A DNA stretch of 64,000 nucleotides from Perspicuibacillus lycopersici (GCF_025660475.1 NZ_JAOUSF010000004.1:310001-374000), one strand, 5' to 3'; positions 53,124 to 61,763 are shown, counted from the stretch's first letter. Made by a program: numbers and translations. Notes: generated by a model from the sequence alone, not told the origin.

Positions 53124-53888
53124 CTACAATTTTGATCCAGTATAAATATGAATAGCATCTCGGAGAAATTCCGCTGCCCCAGGCTGAACTTTGTCGTAAT
53201 AGGCTTTGAATCGCGCATCGTCGACATACATCTGTGCTAAACCAGCGTGTGCTTCTTTGCTGTACTCAGTCCAATAGTAACAGAGCCATTGCTTGTGTAG
53301 GTCTGCAGCTTTCTGAGCTAAGCTTCCGGCAGGATCCCCTGTTTGTAGCGCTTCTGCTAATGTTTCATTTACTTGTTCGGACAGAGCTGTAACTGCTTTG
53401 TAATCTTCTTTACTCATATTCATGAGTTTCGCATTGGAAGCATCGACAGTGTCATCCCCATATTTTTCCCGGATTTCCTTTCCATATTTTTGCTCATTTT
53501 CTTTTATCAATTGCTTTTTAAAGCCAGTAAATTTTTCTTGATCTGTCATATCAATTCTCCTCTCTGTATTGGCAATCGTTTTATCTACATTTTCAAGTAA
53601 TACATCAATTTGCTGCCGTTTGGCTAGAAGCCTTTCGCGATGCTCCTTTAGTGCAAGTGTTGGGTCAAAATTTGGATTGGTGACAATTTCTTTAATTTGC
53701 TCCAAATTCACTCCAAGCTCTCGGTAAAACATAATTTGCTGGAGTAAATTTACCTCGTTCTGACCATAAATCCGATATCCTGATGAACTGATTCTTCCGG
53801 GCTTTAGTATGCCAATTTCATCATAATATCGTAGCGTACGCGTACTAATGCCTGCTAGGGAAGCAAGCTTTTGAATAGTATATTCCAC
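53124..53888 (-). CDS. MerR family regulator with TipAS domain (Mta/TipA-like)
   Basis: A 254-residue regulator. Residues 1-70 form the MerR helix-turn-helix (YTIQKLASLAGISTRTLRYYD, then GILKPGRISSSGYRIYG), followed by a dimerisation coiled coil and a C-terminal TipAS antibiotic-recognition domain of about 130 residues. B. subtilis Mta and Streptomyces TipA have this layout and activate multidrug efflux genes or thiopeptide response. The start is GTG, 8 bp after GAAGGAGGTG. It likely regulates its own promoter, which has the 19-bp spacer of MerR targets. Confidence 0.88.
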   Translation of the reverse strand: MEYTIQKLASLAGISTRTLRYYDEIGILKPGRISSSGYRIYGQNEVNLLQQIMFYRELGVNLEQIKEIVTNPNFDPTLALKEHRERLLAKRQQIDVLLENVDKTIANTERRIDMTDQEKFTGFKKQLIKENEQKYGKEIREKYGDDTVDASNAKLMNMSKEDYKAVTALSEQVNETLAEALQTGDPAGSLAQKAADLHKQWLCYYWTEYSKEAHAGLAQMYVDDARFKAYYDKVQPGAAEFLRDAIHIYTGSKL

Positions 53889-53912
53889 AATATACACCTC
53901 CTTCATAACTAC

Positions 53913-53943
53913 ACGATACACTTTTACGTAACGTGAAGGTCAA
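53913..53943 (-). promoter_or_regulatory. MerR-type promoter with 19-bp spacer
   Basis: On the minus strand TTGACC, 19 bases and TATCGT. The spacer contains the dyad CTTCACGTTACGTAAAAG, expected for an activator that realigns an overlong spacer. Confidence 0.7.
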
Positions 53944-54060
53944 TAGGGGATAACAGATTTTTTATGAAAATTTTTAGGATATTTTTATAAATAAGTGTTC
54001 GCAAATGAAGTTGAAATAATCGTAGATGAATGCAGAATTCTTGTTATAAGAGAGGATGGT

Positions 54061-54240
54061 TTATTCTGTCGTTTTTTCTTTTTCCATCAGCTTAATAATA
54101 TGTTCTTTCGGATTCCAACAATTAAATTTATATTTTGGATGGGTTTCATAGCCTAGTCGTTTGCAGCGGTAACCGGTTCCCTTGTCTGTTTTTTCTACCA
54201 TAAAATGAATACAGGTCGCACAAAAATGGTAATCCTTCAT
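54061..54240 (-). CDS. Small cysteine-containing protein
   Basis: A 59-residue protein below the usual gene-size cutoff. It begins MKDYHFCATCIHF and contains four cysteines (a CxxC pair near the start, then one in YRCKRLGY and one in FNCWNPKE), which could bind zinc. AGGAGGG lies 8 bp before the ATG. It ends with a basic, polar tail. No family is certain; similar short Cys proteins are common in bacilli. Confidence 0.65.
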   Translation of the reverse strand: MKDYHFCATCIHFMVEKTDKGTGYRCKRLGYETHPKYKFNCWNPKEHIIKLMEKEKTTE

Positions 54241-54396
54241 GGGATCCCTCCTATTAAAATTGATTTTTCCAGTAAAATAAATAATTTTTACTATTTTGAT
54301 AGTATGCGAGGTTGCTGTTGGAAATCATCATTATTATGAACTATGATACTATTATATAACTTTTTATTCCATCGATTTTTGATTGGAGGGATTTGT

Positions 54397-55296
54397 ATGC
54401 TTAAGTTAACAGAAATTCCGAATAGTGAGCGTTGGAGAAAAATAGAACATGTACATAAAGGCTGGTCGAATGACGAGAAATATTTTGTTGTGGATGAGCA
54501 GGGAAACCGTTTATTGCTAAGGATTGCTGAAGCTAGAGTGAAAAATAGCAAGCAGGCTGAATTAGAGATGATTCGCTTATGTAATCAGTTTACCTTTCCG
54601 ATGAGCCGGGTGATTGACTTTGGTACTTGTCAAAATGAAGATTATGTCTACATGCTGCTCACCTGGGTGGACGGTGCACCTTTGGAGGATTGTATTCATA
54701 GCCTTTCTGAGACGAAGCAATATGAATTAGGAATCGAGGCTGGAAGCTATTTGAAGCAAATTCATTCGCTACCAGTTACTAAAGATGTTTCCGATTGGGA
54801 GAAGAAGATGCAGCAGAAAATAATGAAACGGATAGAGGAGTATGTGTACAGTCCATATACAGTAGAAGGGGATGCAGTGGTAGTAGACTTTGTTACGGAA
54901 CATCTCCATCTATTAAAGGGCGTTCGGAAGGTGTATCAGCATGGCGATTTTCATATAGGAAATCTCGTTTACACAGTTGATCGGAAAATTGGGGTGATTG
55001 ATTTTAATCGCTGTGATATTGGGGATTATGTTGAGGAATTTTATAAGGTACAACAATTTGACAGGGAAGTAAGTATTCCATTTGCCCGTGGGAAAATTGA
55101 TGGTTATTTTGGTGGCACACCAACGCTTGCATTTTGGCAGCGGCAAGCACTTTATGTTGCATATGCCTCGCTTTATTCGATACTTTGGTCTGTTCCATTT
55201 GGCGAAAAAAGTGTTGCAGAAATGGTGGATCGTTTTCAATTAGTACGAAAGGATTATCAGGATTTTCAAACCGTAATTCCACTATGGTATGCTTAA
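54397..55296 (+). CDS. Aminoglycoside phosphotransferase-like kinase (APH family)
   Basis: A 299-residue protein of the APH/choline-kinase fold. The catalytic loop HGDFHIGNLV (Asp base) and the metal-binding IDFNRCDIGD are intact. An N-lobe with FVVDEQGNRLLLRIAEA stands in place of the usual lysine strand. Substrate cannot be stated; most family members in bacilli are not resistance enzymes. The ATG is 7 bp after GGAGGGAT. The methyltransferase gene follows at 31 bp. Confidence 0.82.
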   Translation: MLKLTEIPNSERWRKIEHVHKGWSNDEKYFVVDEQGNRLLLRIAEARVKNSKQAELEMIRLCNQFTFPMSRVIDFGTCQNEDYVYMLLTWVDGAPLEDCIHSLSETKQYELGIEAGSYLKQIHSLPVTKDVSDWEKKMQQKIMKRIEEYVYSPYTVEGDAVVVDFVTEHLHLLKGVRKVYQHGDFHIGNLVYTVDRKIGVIDFNRCDIGDYVEEFYKVQQFDREVSIPFARGKIDGYFGGTPTLAFWQRQALYVAYASLYSILWSVPFGEKSVAEMVDRFQLVRKDYQDFQTVIPLWYA

Positions 55297-55327
55297 CAAA
55301 AGTAACCAATTGGAATGGAGTAACAAA

Positions 55328-55951
55328 ATGGAAGAGCAATATTATGAAGCATTACTAAACATAAAAACAAATGATCAAAAAGGGTTCAGCCAATCGCTTC
55401 ACTATCATCGCTACGAGGCAACGCCATATTCCGGTCTTGAGCAGCTACGAAAAAGGTATGAATTTAAACGAAGCGACCGTGTCGTTGATTTTGGATGCGG
55501 CAAAGCGCGGACGATATTTTATCTCCATCATTTTTGTCATACTTCTGGGATTGGTATTGAAATGGATGAAAAGCTATACAAAGCAGCAATGAATAATAAA
55601 GCCAGTTATGTGAAAAAAAATTCACAGGCACAGCATGAGCTGGAGCTAACATGCTGTCTAGCAGAGGATTATCAAATTCAAACGGAAGATTCCATCTTTT
55701 ATTTTTTTAACCCGTTTTCTGTTCAAGTATTTATGAAGGTAATCAACAATATTTTACTGTCGGTAGAAAATTATAAACGCAAGGTTGATATTATTTTATA
55801 TTACCCATCCACAGATTATATTTTTTATTTAGAAAATCAAACCGCCTTTGAATTAGTCGATGAGATTAAACTTATGCCATTGTATGAGAAAAATAAAAAT
55901 GAAAGATTTTTAATTTATCGGCTACGCATGGAGGAATGCTCATGCAAATGA
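55328..55951 (+). CDS. SAM-dependent methyltransferase-like protein
   Basis: A 207-residue protein with motif I RVVDFGCGKARTIFYL and a GIEMDEKL acidic strand end, typical of class I methyltransferases. A following motif SIFYFFNPF replaces the usual catalytic loop. The ATG is 9 bp after TGGAGT; an earlier start would overlap the APH gene. It is read between APH and MBL genes, probably in one transcript. Substrate unknown. Confidence 0.75.
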   Translation: MEEQYYEALLNIKTNDQKGFSQSLHYHRYEATPYSGLEQLRKRYEFKRSDRVVDFGCGKARTIFYLHHFCHTSGIGIEMDEKLYKAAMNNKASYVKKNSQAQHELELTCCLAEDYQIQTEDSIFYFFNPFSVQVFMKVINNILLSVENYKRKVDIILYYPSTDYIFYLENQTAFELVDEIKLMPLYEKNKNERFLIYRLRMEECSCK

Positions 55952-55974
55952 GAAAAAACATAGGGAGAGTGCGT

Positions 55975-56898
55975 ATGTTAACAAAAATTACCGATACAAT
56001 TAGTAGATTGGTCGTCCGTTTCCCGGGTGGAATGGGGGACGTGAATGCTTATTTAATAGAAGGTAGGAATGGATACACCATTATTGATACAGGCATTTAT
56101 GCGAAAGAAGCAATCGCCATTTGGCAGCAAGTTTTCGCCAGTGGGATCAAAATCGAAAAAGTAGTCCTCACCCATATGCATCAGGACCATAGTGGACTCG
56201 CCAAATGGTTTCAGGAAACGCAGGGTGTACCCATATATATTTCGAAATATAGTCAACTTGAGCAGGCACGTTATCAACATCCGAAACTATTAGAACAATT
56301 AAACGAGCTTGTACGCTTACATGGCTATAATGAACCATTGCAGAGAAAACTAGAGGAGTATGCCATTTATTCATTTACTCCTGACGGATATTTCGAAGAG
56401 GGACAACAAATAGCACTAGGGGATGAGAGTTGGGAGGTTATTTGGACACCTGGACATGCAAATGATCACTGTTGCTTTTATCAACGGGAAAAGCAATGGA
56501 TGATTATCGGTGATCATATTTTACAAAAGGTTTCTCCCGTCATTGGATTGTGGACAGGAATAGAGGAGGATGTTTTAAGTACATATTTTGCCTCCTTAGA
56601 AAAAATGAAGCAGTTTGATCCAGTGCTGGCACTACCTGGTCATGGAGAAATAATGGCGGATATGCAAGTGAGAGCGGAGGAAATTCGAAGTCGTCATGAA
56701 CACCGACTAATTCAGGTGCTCAAAAAAGTACAGCAGGAGGAAAAGACTGCTAATCAAGTCTCCAAGGAAATCTATGGGGCAAAGTATAATCTTACTGCTT
56801 TTATGGCAGTACTTACACGTTTTCTCTATTTAGAATCGAACAATCAAGTTGTCAGAAATATTCGTAACGGAATTGCATACTTTACCATTTTTGATTGA
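55975..56898 (+). CDS. MBL-fold metallo-hydrolase
   Basis: A 307-residue zinc hydrolase. The metal-binding motif THMHQDHSG, the further histidine in TPGHANDH, the Asp in GDHILQ and the His in LPGHGEI are all present. A C-terminal winged-helix-like extension of about 60 residues is seen in the YtnP/LACTB2-like group. Substrate unknown. The ATG is preceded by AGGGAGAG 5 bp upstream; an open extension of 13 codons overlaps the preceding gene. Confidence 0.87.
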   Translation: MLTKITDTISRLVVRFPGGMGDVNAYLIEGRNGYTIIDTGIYAKEAIAIWQQVFASGIKIEKVVLTHMHQDHSGLAKWFQETQGVPIYISKYSQLEQARYQHPKLLEQLNELVRLHGYNEPLQRKLEEYAIYSFTPDGYFEEGQQIALGDESWEVIWTPGHANDHCCFYQREKQWMIIGDHILQKVSPVIGLWTGIEEDVLSTYFASLEKMKQFDPVLALPGHGEIMADMQVRAEEIRSRHEHRLIQVLKKVQQEEKTANQVSKEIYGAKYNLTAFMAVLTRFLYLESNNQVVRNIRNGIAYFTIFD

Positions 56899-56939
56899 TT
56901 GAAAGCTTGATGGTTGTTTATGAATTTAGGTGAAAATGG

Positions 56940-57443
56940 ATGCTTAAGGCAAATGACTTGTTGATTAGACGAATGCATGAAAGCGATTTTTATTGGATGG
57001 TGAAATGGCTCAATGACGAAAAAGTGTTGGAATTTTACGAGGAGCCACCTTCCAGCTTGGAAATGGTAAAGGAAAAATACGGTCCAAGAATTATTGGAAA
57101 CCATTATGTGATAGCTTGTATCGTAGAATATAAAAATCAACCAATAGGCTATATGCAATATTATGAAATACAAGAAATGGAATTAAAAAAATACGATTTG
57201 ATTGGCAGTGAAAATATATACGGAATAGATCAATTTATTGGGGAACCAAAATTATGGGGAAAAGGAATAGGCACATCTATGATAAAAATGCTGTTGCATT
57301 ATTTGCAAGGAAAAGCTGCTTTAACTGTAGTGCTAGAAGTGAATAAGCGTAATATAAGAGCAATTAATAGCTATAAAAAATGTGGGTTTATCAAGCTTAA
57401 GAAGCTCACAGATGAAATAGACTTAATGGGTTGTAATTTGTAG
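56940..57443 (+). CDS. GNAT acetyltransferase, AAC(6')-like
   Basis: A 167-residue acetyltransferase. IRRMHESDFYWMVKWLND at the start and GIDQFIGEPKLWGKGIGTSMI in the middle follow the AAC(6')-Ib-like aminoglycoside acetyltransferase pattern. Whether it acts on aminoglycosides is not known. No clear strong binding site is seen (AGGTGA at 8 bp). It is read in the same direction as the MBL gene. Confidence 0.75.
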   Translation: MLKANDLLIRRMHESDFYWMVKWLNDEKVLEFYEEPPSSLEMVKEKYGPRIIGNHYVIACIVEYKNQPIGYMQYYEIQEMELKKYDLIGSENIYGIDQFIGEPKLWGKGIGTSMIKMLLHYLQGKAALTVVLEVNKRNIRAINSYKKCGFIKLKKLTDEIDLMGCNL

Positions 57444-57475
57444 GAGGTTTTGTTCCAGTAATCTGCATTGGAGAA

Positions 57476-57516
57476 AAAGTGAACTCCAGTATGGTTGAAG
57501 TTCACTTCCATTTTTA
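57476..57516. terminator. Bidirectional terminator
   Basis: AAGTGAACT and AGTTCACTT form a 9-bp stem with A- and T-runs, between convergent GNAT genes. Confidence 0.85.
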
Positions 57517-58095
57517 TTGTTCGTTAAGCTTTTCGTAATCTGCTTTTAACTGACCATAAATTTCTAAATCAATTACACCTTTACCGGACCATATGGAGGC
57601 TTGTCTTAACAAGCCTTCTTTAATAAAGCCATTCTTTAACAATACCTTCTTGGAGTTTACGTTTGCTGGCATGACTTCTGCTTGAATTCGATTCACCTGT
57701 ACTTTTTCGAATAAAAATTTCACAAGTATTTGAACAGATTCCGTTGCAATGCCATGACCCCAATAATCCTCCGCTAAAAAGTAGCCAATGGTAACCATGT
57801 TTACTTTTTGATTAAAATCCATCGCTTCGATAATTCCGATTAATTTATTCGATTGTGCCTTCAGGAATATTCCCCATTTTATCCGTGTTTTTTTGCTGTA
57901 GTCTCGTTCAAAATGTCCAATCATTTTACTTACTGTTTCGATGTTTTTCTTTGGAATAATACCGCAATATGTAAATACCCTCTCATTACGGAAAATCGAA
58001 TAAACATCGTCGAGATTCGAAAGCTCTATTTTTTTCAAAAGGAGATTCGTAGATTCCATTTCAGGGAAATCGGTAAAAATAGTTTCTAAATTCAT
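57514..58095 (-). CDS. GNAT acetyltransferase, RimJ/RimL-like
   Basis: A 193-residue acetyltransferase with the acetyl-CoA region YFLAEDYWGHGIATESVQIL and the C-terminal SKKVLLKNGFIKEGLLRQA typical of RimJ/RimL proteins, which acetylate ribosomal-protein N-termini or other amines. It is a single-gene unit. Substrate unknown. Confidence 0.82.
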   Translation of the reverse strand: MNLETIFTDFPEMESTNLLLKKIELSNLDDVYSIFRNERVFTYCGIIPKKNIETVSKMIGHFERDYSKKTRIKWGIFLKAQSNKLIGIIEAMDFNQKVNMVTIGYFLAEDYWGHGIATESVQILVKFLFEKVQVNRIQAEVMPANVNSKKVLLKNGFIKEGLLRQASIWSGKGVIDLEIYGQLKADYEKLNEQ

Positions 58096-58240
58096 GTTTT
58101 TCGCTCCTATTATTTATCGAATGGTTATCCTGTTTTTTAGTTCAACGAGGTAGTAAAATTCCCAGTCTATCACTCCTATTTTATAACATAAACGGAAGAT
58201 TTTTTTGATAATTTTTACAACATAACTTTTTTGTTGGCAA

Positions 58241-58273
58241 TAAAAAAGACGGTTTTCCAAGAAAACCGCCTTA
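58241..58273 (-). terminator. Terminator of the MetE-like gene
   Basis: AGACGGTTTTC and GAAAACCGCCTT form an 11-bp stem with one mismatch, and T-run on the minus strand. Confidence 0.85.
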
Positions 58274-58308
58274 AAAAATAGTGAAAAATCTATCCCGAAA
58301 CCGAGTGC

Positions 58309-59406
58309 TTAGCCCCAAACCTCTTTCGCAATATCTACAATATATTTCAGCTTTTGCCATTGCTCCTCTTCCGTTAGCTTATTGCCATGATGTGTGGAGG
58401 CAAATCCGCATTGAGGACTAATACATAATTGCTCTAGTGGAACAAATTGTGTTGCTTCTTGAATTCTTGCTTTAATTAATTCTTTATCCTCTAGCTCGCC
58501 TCGCTTAGAAGTGAATAGGCCAAGAACGACTCGAGTATCTCCATTTGGTATGTAAGCAAGTGGTCCAAAATCACCAGAGCGATCATCATCATATTCAAGG
58601 AAAAATCCATTCACTTTTTCTTTTGCAAATAAGGTAGGTGCAATAAGTGCGTAGCTGCCGCCAAAAGCCCAAGTTGATTGATAATTTCCTCGGCATAAAT
58701 GGGTGGTAACTACTAAATCTTCTGGTTTTCCTTCTAATACGCCATTGACTACACGAAGTGCTAAGTCAATTAAGTATTCTCTGGAATATTTTTCAAACGT
58801 AGAATCTGGCGAGGAAAGTCTCGCAATATATACGTCATCGAATTGCAAGTAACGAACACCAGCAGCATAAAATGCTTGTAATGCATCACGATATGTTTGG
58901 ATAACATCATTCGCATAATCTTCAATATCATGGTATACGTCTTCATTTTGAATGCCAATGTTAAACAATTGGTTTGGACTAGGGATTGTTTGTTTAGCAA
59001 CAGCACGATCTCCTACAATTTCTTTAAAATCAATAAAATCCTGAATAAATGGATGATCTGGCTTGAAGGAAATTTTGCCGACATTCCGGACATTGTATCG
59101 TTCTGTTTCTACCCCAGCAAATGCGTAACCTTTTTCAGGGACATATCCTTCGATGCCATTTAAATGTTCAAGAAAGTCAAGATGCCACCATGTGCGTCGA
59201 AATTCTCCGTCCGAAACAGCGGTAAGGCCGATTTCGATTTGTTTGTCGACAATACGTTTAATTTCTTCGTTTTCTACTTGGCGCAGTTGTGTTTTTGTAA
59301 TGATTCCTTCTTTGTACTCATTTCTCGCTTTGTGTAATCGCTCAGGTCGTAATAAGCTTCCTACTTGATCTGCACGGAAAGGTGCTTTTGTAATGGTTGT
59401 TGTCAT
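58309..59406 (-). CDS. MetE-like methionine synthase paralogue, YxjG/YxjH type
   Basis: A 365-residue protein related to the C-terminal catalytic half of cobalamin-independent methionine synthase. Zinc ligands are visible in VTTHLCRGN (His and Cys) and in QCGFAS (Cys). The opening FRADQVGSLLRPERL is characteristic of YxjG/YxjH. It should transfer a methyl group to homocysteine. A SAM riboswitch upstream places it in the S-box regulon, as for yxjGH in B. subtilis. Confidence 0.9.
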   Translation of the reverse strand: MTTTITKAPFRADQVGSLLRPERLHKARNEYKEGIITKTQLRQVENEEIKRIVDKQIEIGLTAVSDGEFRRTWWHLDFLEHLNGIEGYVPEKGYAFAGVETERYNVRNVGKISFKPDHPFIQDFIDFKEIVGDRAVAKQTIPSPNQLFNIGIQNEDVYHDIEDYANDVIQTYRDALQAFYAAGVRYLQFDDVYIARLSSPDSTFEKYSREYLIDLALRVVNGVLEGKPEDLVVTTHLCRGNYQSTWAFGGSYALIAPTLFAKEKVNGFFLEYDDDRSGDFGPLAYIPNGDTRVVLGLFTSKRGELEDKELIKARIQEATQFVPLEQLCISPQCGFASTHHGNKLTEEEQWQKLKYIVDIAKEVWG

Positions 59407-59484
59407 TTGGCTTCCTTCTTTCTTGTATTTGTTATGAAAAATGCCTGTTTATATATAGACTGTTGTAAATGGAAAATAATCCGC

Positions 59485-59715
59485 AAACTTAAATACACAC
59501 CTGGCATCCATTCGGGCGAGCGGGGAGGCTAGCTGTCTCTCCCAGCGATTAGCAAACTTCACCAACCTCGTACGATAAGTCATCATCAACTCGCAAGTCC
59601 ATCGTGTTTCTTTTACCAGGATTACTACAGGTTGTAGGTCCCTTTACATGCGCTTCTGCTTTTCGAGGAGTCTACGTGTATTCATTCTGCTCAATAGGGT
59701 ATAATAATATATTTC
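59485..59715. repeat. Dispersed repeat in the leader of the MetE-like gene
   Basis: CATCCATTCGGGCGAGCGGG and the outer words ACACACCTGG and AGTCTACGTGTATTCATTCT are close to the reverse complement of the element at 11.1 kb. It lies between the S-box terminator and the gene start and would be transcribed in the 5' leader. Confidence 0.6.
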
Positions 59716-59759
59716 CTGGCACATTAATTTACAACAAACCTTTAAAAACAGCCAAAAAA

Positions 59760-59793
59760 TAAAAAACCTCTTCTTAAAAGACAAGAAGAGGTT
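59760..59793 (-). terminator. Terminator of the SAM riboswitch
   Basis: On the minus strand AACCTCTTCTT pairs with AAGAAGAGGTT, followed by T-run. Confidence 0.92.
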
Positions 59794-59810
59794 TGCATTC
59801 GGAATTCATC

Positions 59811-59923
59811 TCTTCTTATCTTCAAAGCTATCAAGCTTTCTGGAATTGGCACAGTACTTTAGAAAAGTCCGCTGCCGAGGTATCATAGGGCCAGTCCCTC
59901 CACCTCTCTGGATAAGAAATTTA
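59811..59923 (-). promoter_or_regulatory. SAM-I (S-box) riboswitch
   Basis: On the minus strand the order CTTATCCAGAGAGGTGGAGG, GACTGGCCC, ATGATACCTCGGCAGC, CAATTCCAG and GATAAGAAG is the conserved S-box core. The terminator follows. Rising SAM should stop transcription of the MetE-like gene. Confidence 0.96.
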
Positions 59924-59944
59924 CTATGAAGTTTTATAAGTATT

Positions 59945-59973
59945 AAAATACGCTTTTTTCGGAAATTTGTCAA
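59945..59973 (-). promoter_or_regulatory. Promoter of the S-box transcript
   Basis: On the minus strand TTGACA, 17-base spacer, TATTTT, about 20 bp before the riboswitch. Confidence 0.75.
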
Positions 59974-60077
59974 CACACAAATATATTTCTTTTGTAGGGA
60001 ATGTTTTAAAAGATTATTGCAATTGCTAGTTGTCCTATATAATAGAGAAAAAGTTCTGATTGATGCGAGGGGGAGAG

Positions 60078-60908
60078 ATGATGCGTTTTGTTCGCAAAAT
60101 AATCCAATTTATTGTTGATACACCGATTGAAAAAGACAAAATACTAATGGGGCGCTATCAAGTAAAAGCAGTGTTAGGAATTGGTAGCTATGGGATGGTC
60201 TATGAATGTATCGATCTTCTGAATGACACTCGTGTAGCGGTAAAACAACTACGACCTAGTAAACGGAAAAAACAGCTAGAGATAGATCGGTTTACCGAGG
60301 AAATTCATATGTTACGTCTACTTGGAAATCATTCATCAATTCCTAAACTTTTGGAAAGCTTTCAAGAAGAGGGGCATTGGTTTTATGTTATGGAATTCAT
60401 TGATGGGGAGAATTTAGAATCACTTTTGTTTGATAAAAAGCTGGTATTTACGAGACAGGAGGCACTTCTATTAATTCGGCAATTAGTAAGCATTGTCGAC
60501 TATTTGCATAACCATTCCATTTACCATGGCGATTTACGGATTCCAAATATATTGATGAAAAACGATGTACCAGTACTTATTGATTTTGGATTAGCATGTC
60601 GATTAATTGATTCTAGGAAAAATAACGATAAAGAAAAAAGCAAGCAGAGAGAAATACTTACTCAGGACGATTATTATGATTTAGGGGATATTCTCTTATT
60701 TTTACTTTATTCCACTTATCCGAAAAAAAATAGAAAAGCTCTTTCGTGGATAGAAGAGCTTTCCTTACCAGCTACAACGACGAATTTATTACGTCGCTTA
60801 CTTGGCATTGATGAACGGTATGCAAATGTTGAAGAGATCTTTCACGATCTTGATAAAGCAATTTTGGAAGGAAATGTGCATGATACACATGAACAGATTT
60901 TGCTGTAA
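60078..60908 (+). CDS. Ser/Thr protein kinase, YbdM-like
   Basis: A soluble 276-residue Hanks-type kinase. Glycine loop LGIGSYGMVYE, lysine in VAVKQL, catalytic loop HGDLRIPNIL and DFGLA are all present. The HRD arginine is replaced by Gly (HGD), and Lys two residues after Asp by Arg, so it is a non-RD kinase of the YbdM/PrkD type. No membrane segment or PASTA domain. Start: ATG 4 bp after GGGGGAGAG; a TTG 18 bp earlier has no site. A His/Ser-rich small protein is encoded on the other strand just downstream. Confidence 0.85.
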   Translation: MMRFVRKIIQFIVDTPIEKDKILMGRYQVKAVLGIGSYGMVYECIDLLNDTRVAVKQLRPSKRKKQLEIDRFTEEIHMLRLLGNHSSIPKLLESFQEEGHWFYVMEFIDGENLESLLFDKKLVFTRQEALLLIRQLVSIVDYLHNHSIYHGDLRIPNILMKNDVPVLIDFGLACRLIDSRKNNDKEKSKQREILTQDDYYDLGDILLFLLYSTYPKKNRKALSWIEELSLPATTTNLLRRLLGIDERYANVEEIFHDLDKAILEGNVHDTHEQILL

Positions 60909-60923
60909 TGATTTTCTGAAGAA

Positions 60924-61127
60924 TTAGCTACTGCTTCGATATCTTCCACTTTTGTACCGGTGACTTCCGCTATATGGGGAATGATGATGTCGATCGCTAC
61001 TACTTCCCCAATATTGCTTCTTATATTTCCGATGACTGCTGCTATGATAGTGGTGATGATGCCGATGATGGCGGTGACTACTACTCATTGTATAATGTTT
61101 TAATTTCCGTAAAAATTTTTTAAACAA
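60924..61127 (-). CDS. His/Ser/Arg-rich small basic protein
   Basis: A 67-residue protein with runs such as HRHHRHHHHYH, SSSHRKYKK and HRYKSGRYRSSS. It begins with about 12 basic amphipathic residues (MFKKFLRKLKHY). The start is TTG, 9 bp after AAAGGAGG. Composition is like CotG-type coat proteins and other low-complexity phosphoproteins. It is convergent with the kinase gene, which makes it a candidate substrate; this is inferred only. No known family. Confidence 0.65.
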   Translation of the reverse strand: MFKKFLRKLKHYTMSSSHRHHRHHHHYHSSSHRKYKKQYWGSSSDRHHHSPYSGSHRYKSGRYRSSS

Positions 61128-61312
61128 AGCTTATCGCCTCCTTTTGTTTTATAGTAACAGATGTATAAGGTCAATTCACTCAATAACCATCTATTTGAAA
61201 CATTTTTTCGTTTAGTACGTATATAGTGGTAAGGACAATATAATGTAAGTAATTTTTGAAAAAAACAATGGTCATTGTGATAGTTGTTAATCCAAAAGAA
61301 GGAAGTGGTTTA

Positions 61313-61750
61313 TTGAAAAAATTACTGTTCATTGTTCTCCTATTCGGAAGTGTGTTTATTAGTGGATGCTCTTTTTTAGGGGAGGTAAATAATACAATTG
61401 AATACGTCAATGACACTACCGCATACATTAACGAATTAAGTAATTTTGCAGATGACGCACCACAAATGATCCAAAATGCTGTCACAGATCCATCGGTGAA
61501 GGAAGAACTGGACAATCAACTACATTTGATTGTGGAGGAAATAGAAACTTTTCAAGCAATCGAACCCCCAGCAATAGCAGAACAAATCCACCAACAAATA
61601 GTCGACAATAGCGAAACATTGCTACAACAAATAAACGAAGTACTAAATGCCGGCGAAAACTATATAAATCTATTAGAAAACTCACCAATCTTTGAAACGA
61701 TAAATAATATGAATAGCTTTTTAAAGACGTTGGAAGAGTTGGGACAATAA
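61313..61750 (+). CDS. DUF6376 family lipoprotein
   Basis: A 145-residue predicted lipoprotein: signal peptide with lipobox FISGC (Cys19), then an all-helical part (NNTIEYVNDTTAYINELSNFADDAPQ) typical of DUF6376. The start is TTG, preceded by AGAAGGAAG; an ATG 57 bp earlier has no good site and would bury the signal peptide. Function unknown. Followed by a terminator. Confidence 0.78.
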   Translation: MKKLLFIVLLFGSVFISGCSFLGEVNNTIEYVNDTTAYINELSNFADDAPQMIQNAVTDPSVKEELDNQLHLIVEEIETFQAIEPPAIAEQIHQQIVDNSETLLQQINEVLNAGENYINLLENSPIFETINNMNSFLKTLEELGQ

Positions 61751-61763
61751 TTGCTGTATAAGG

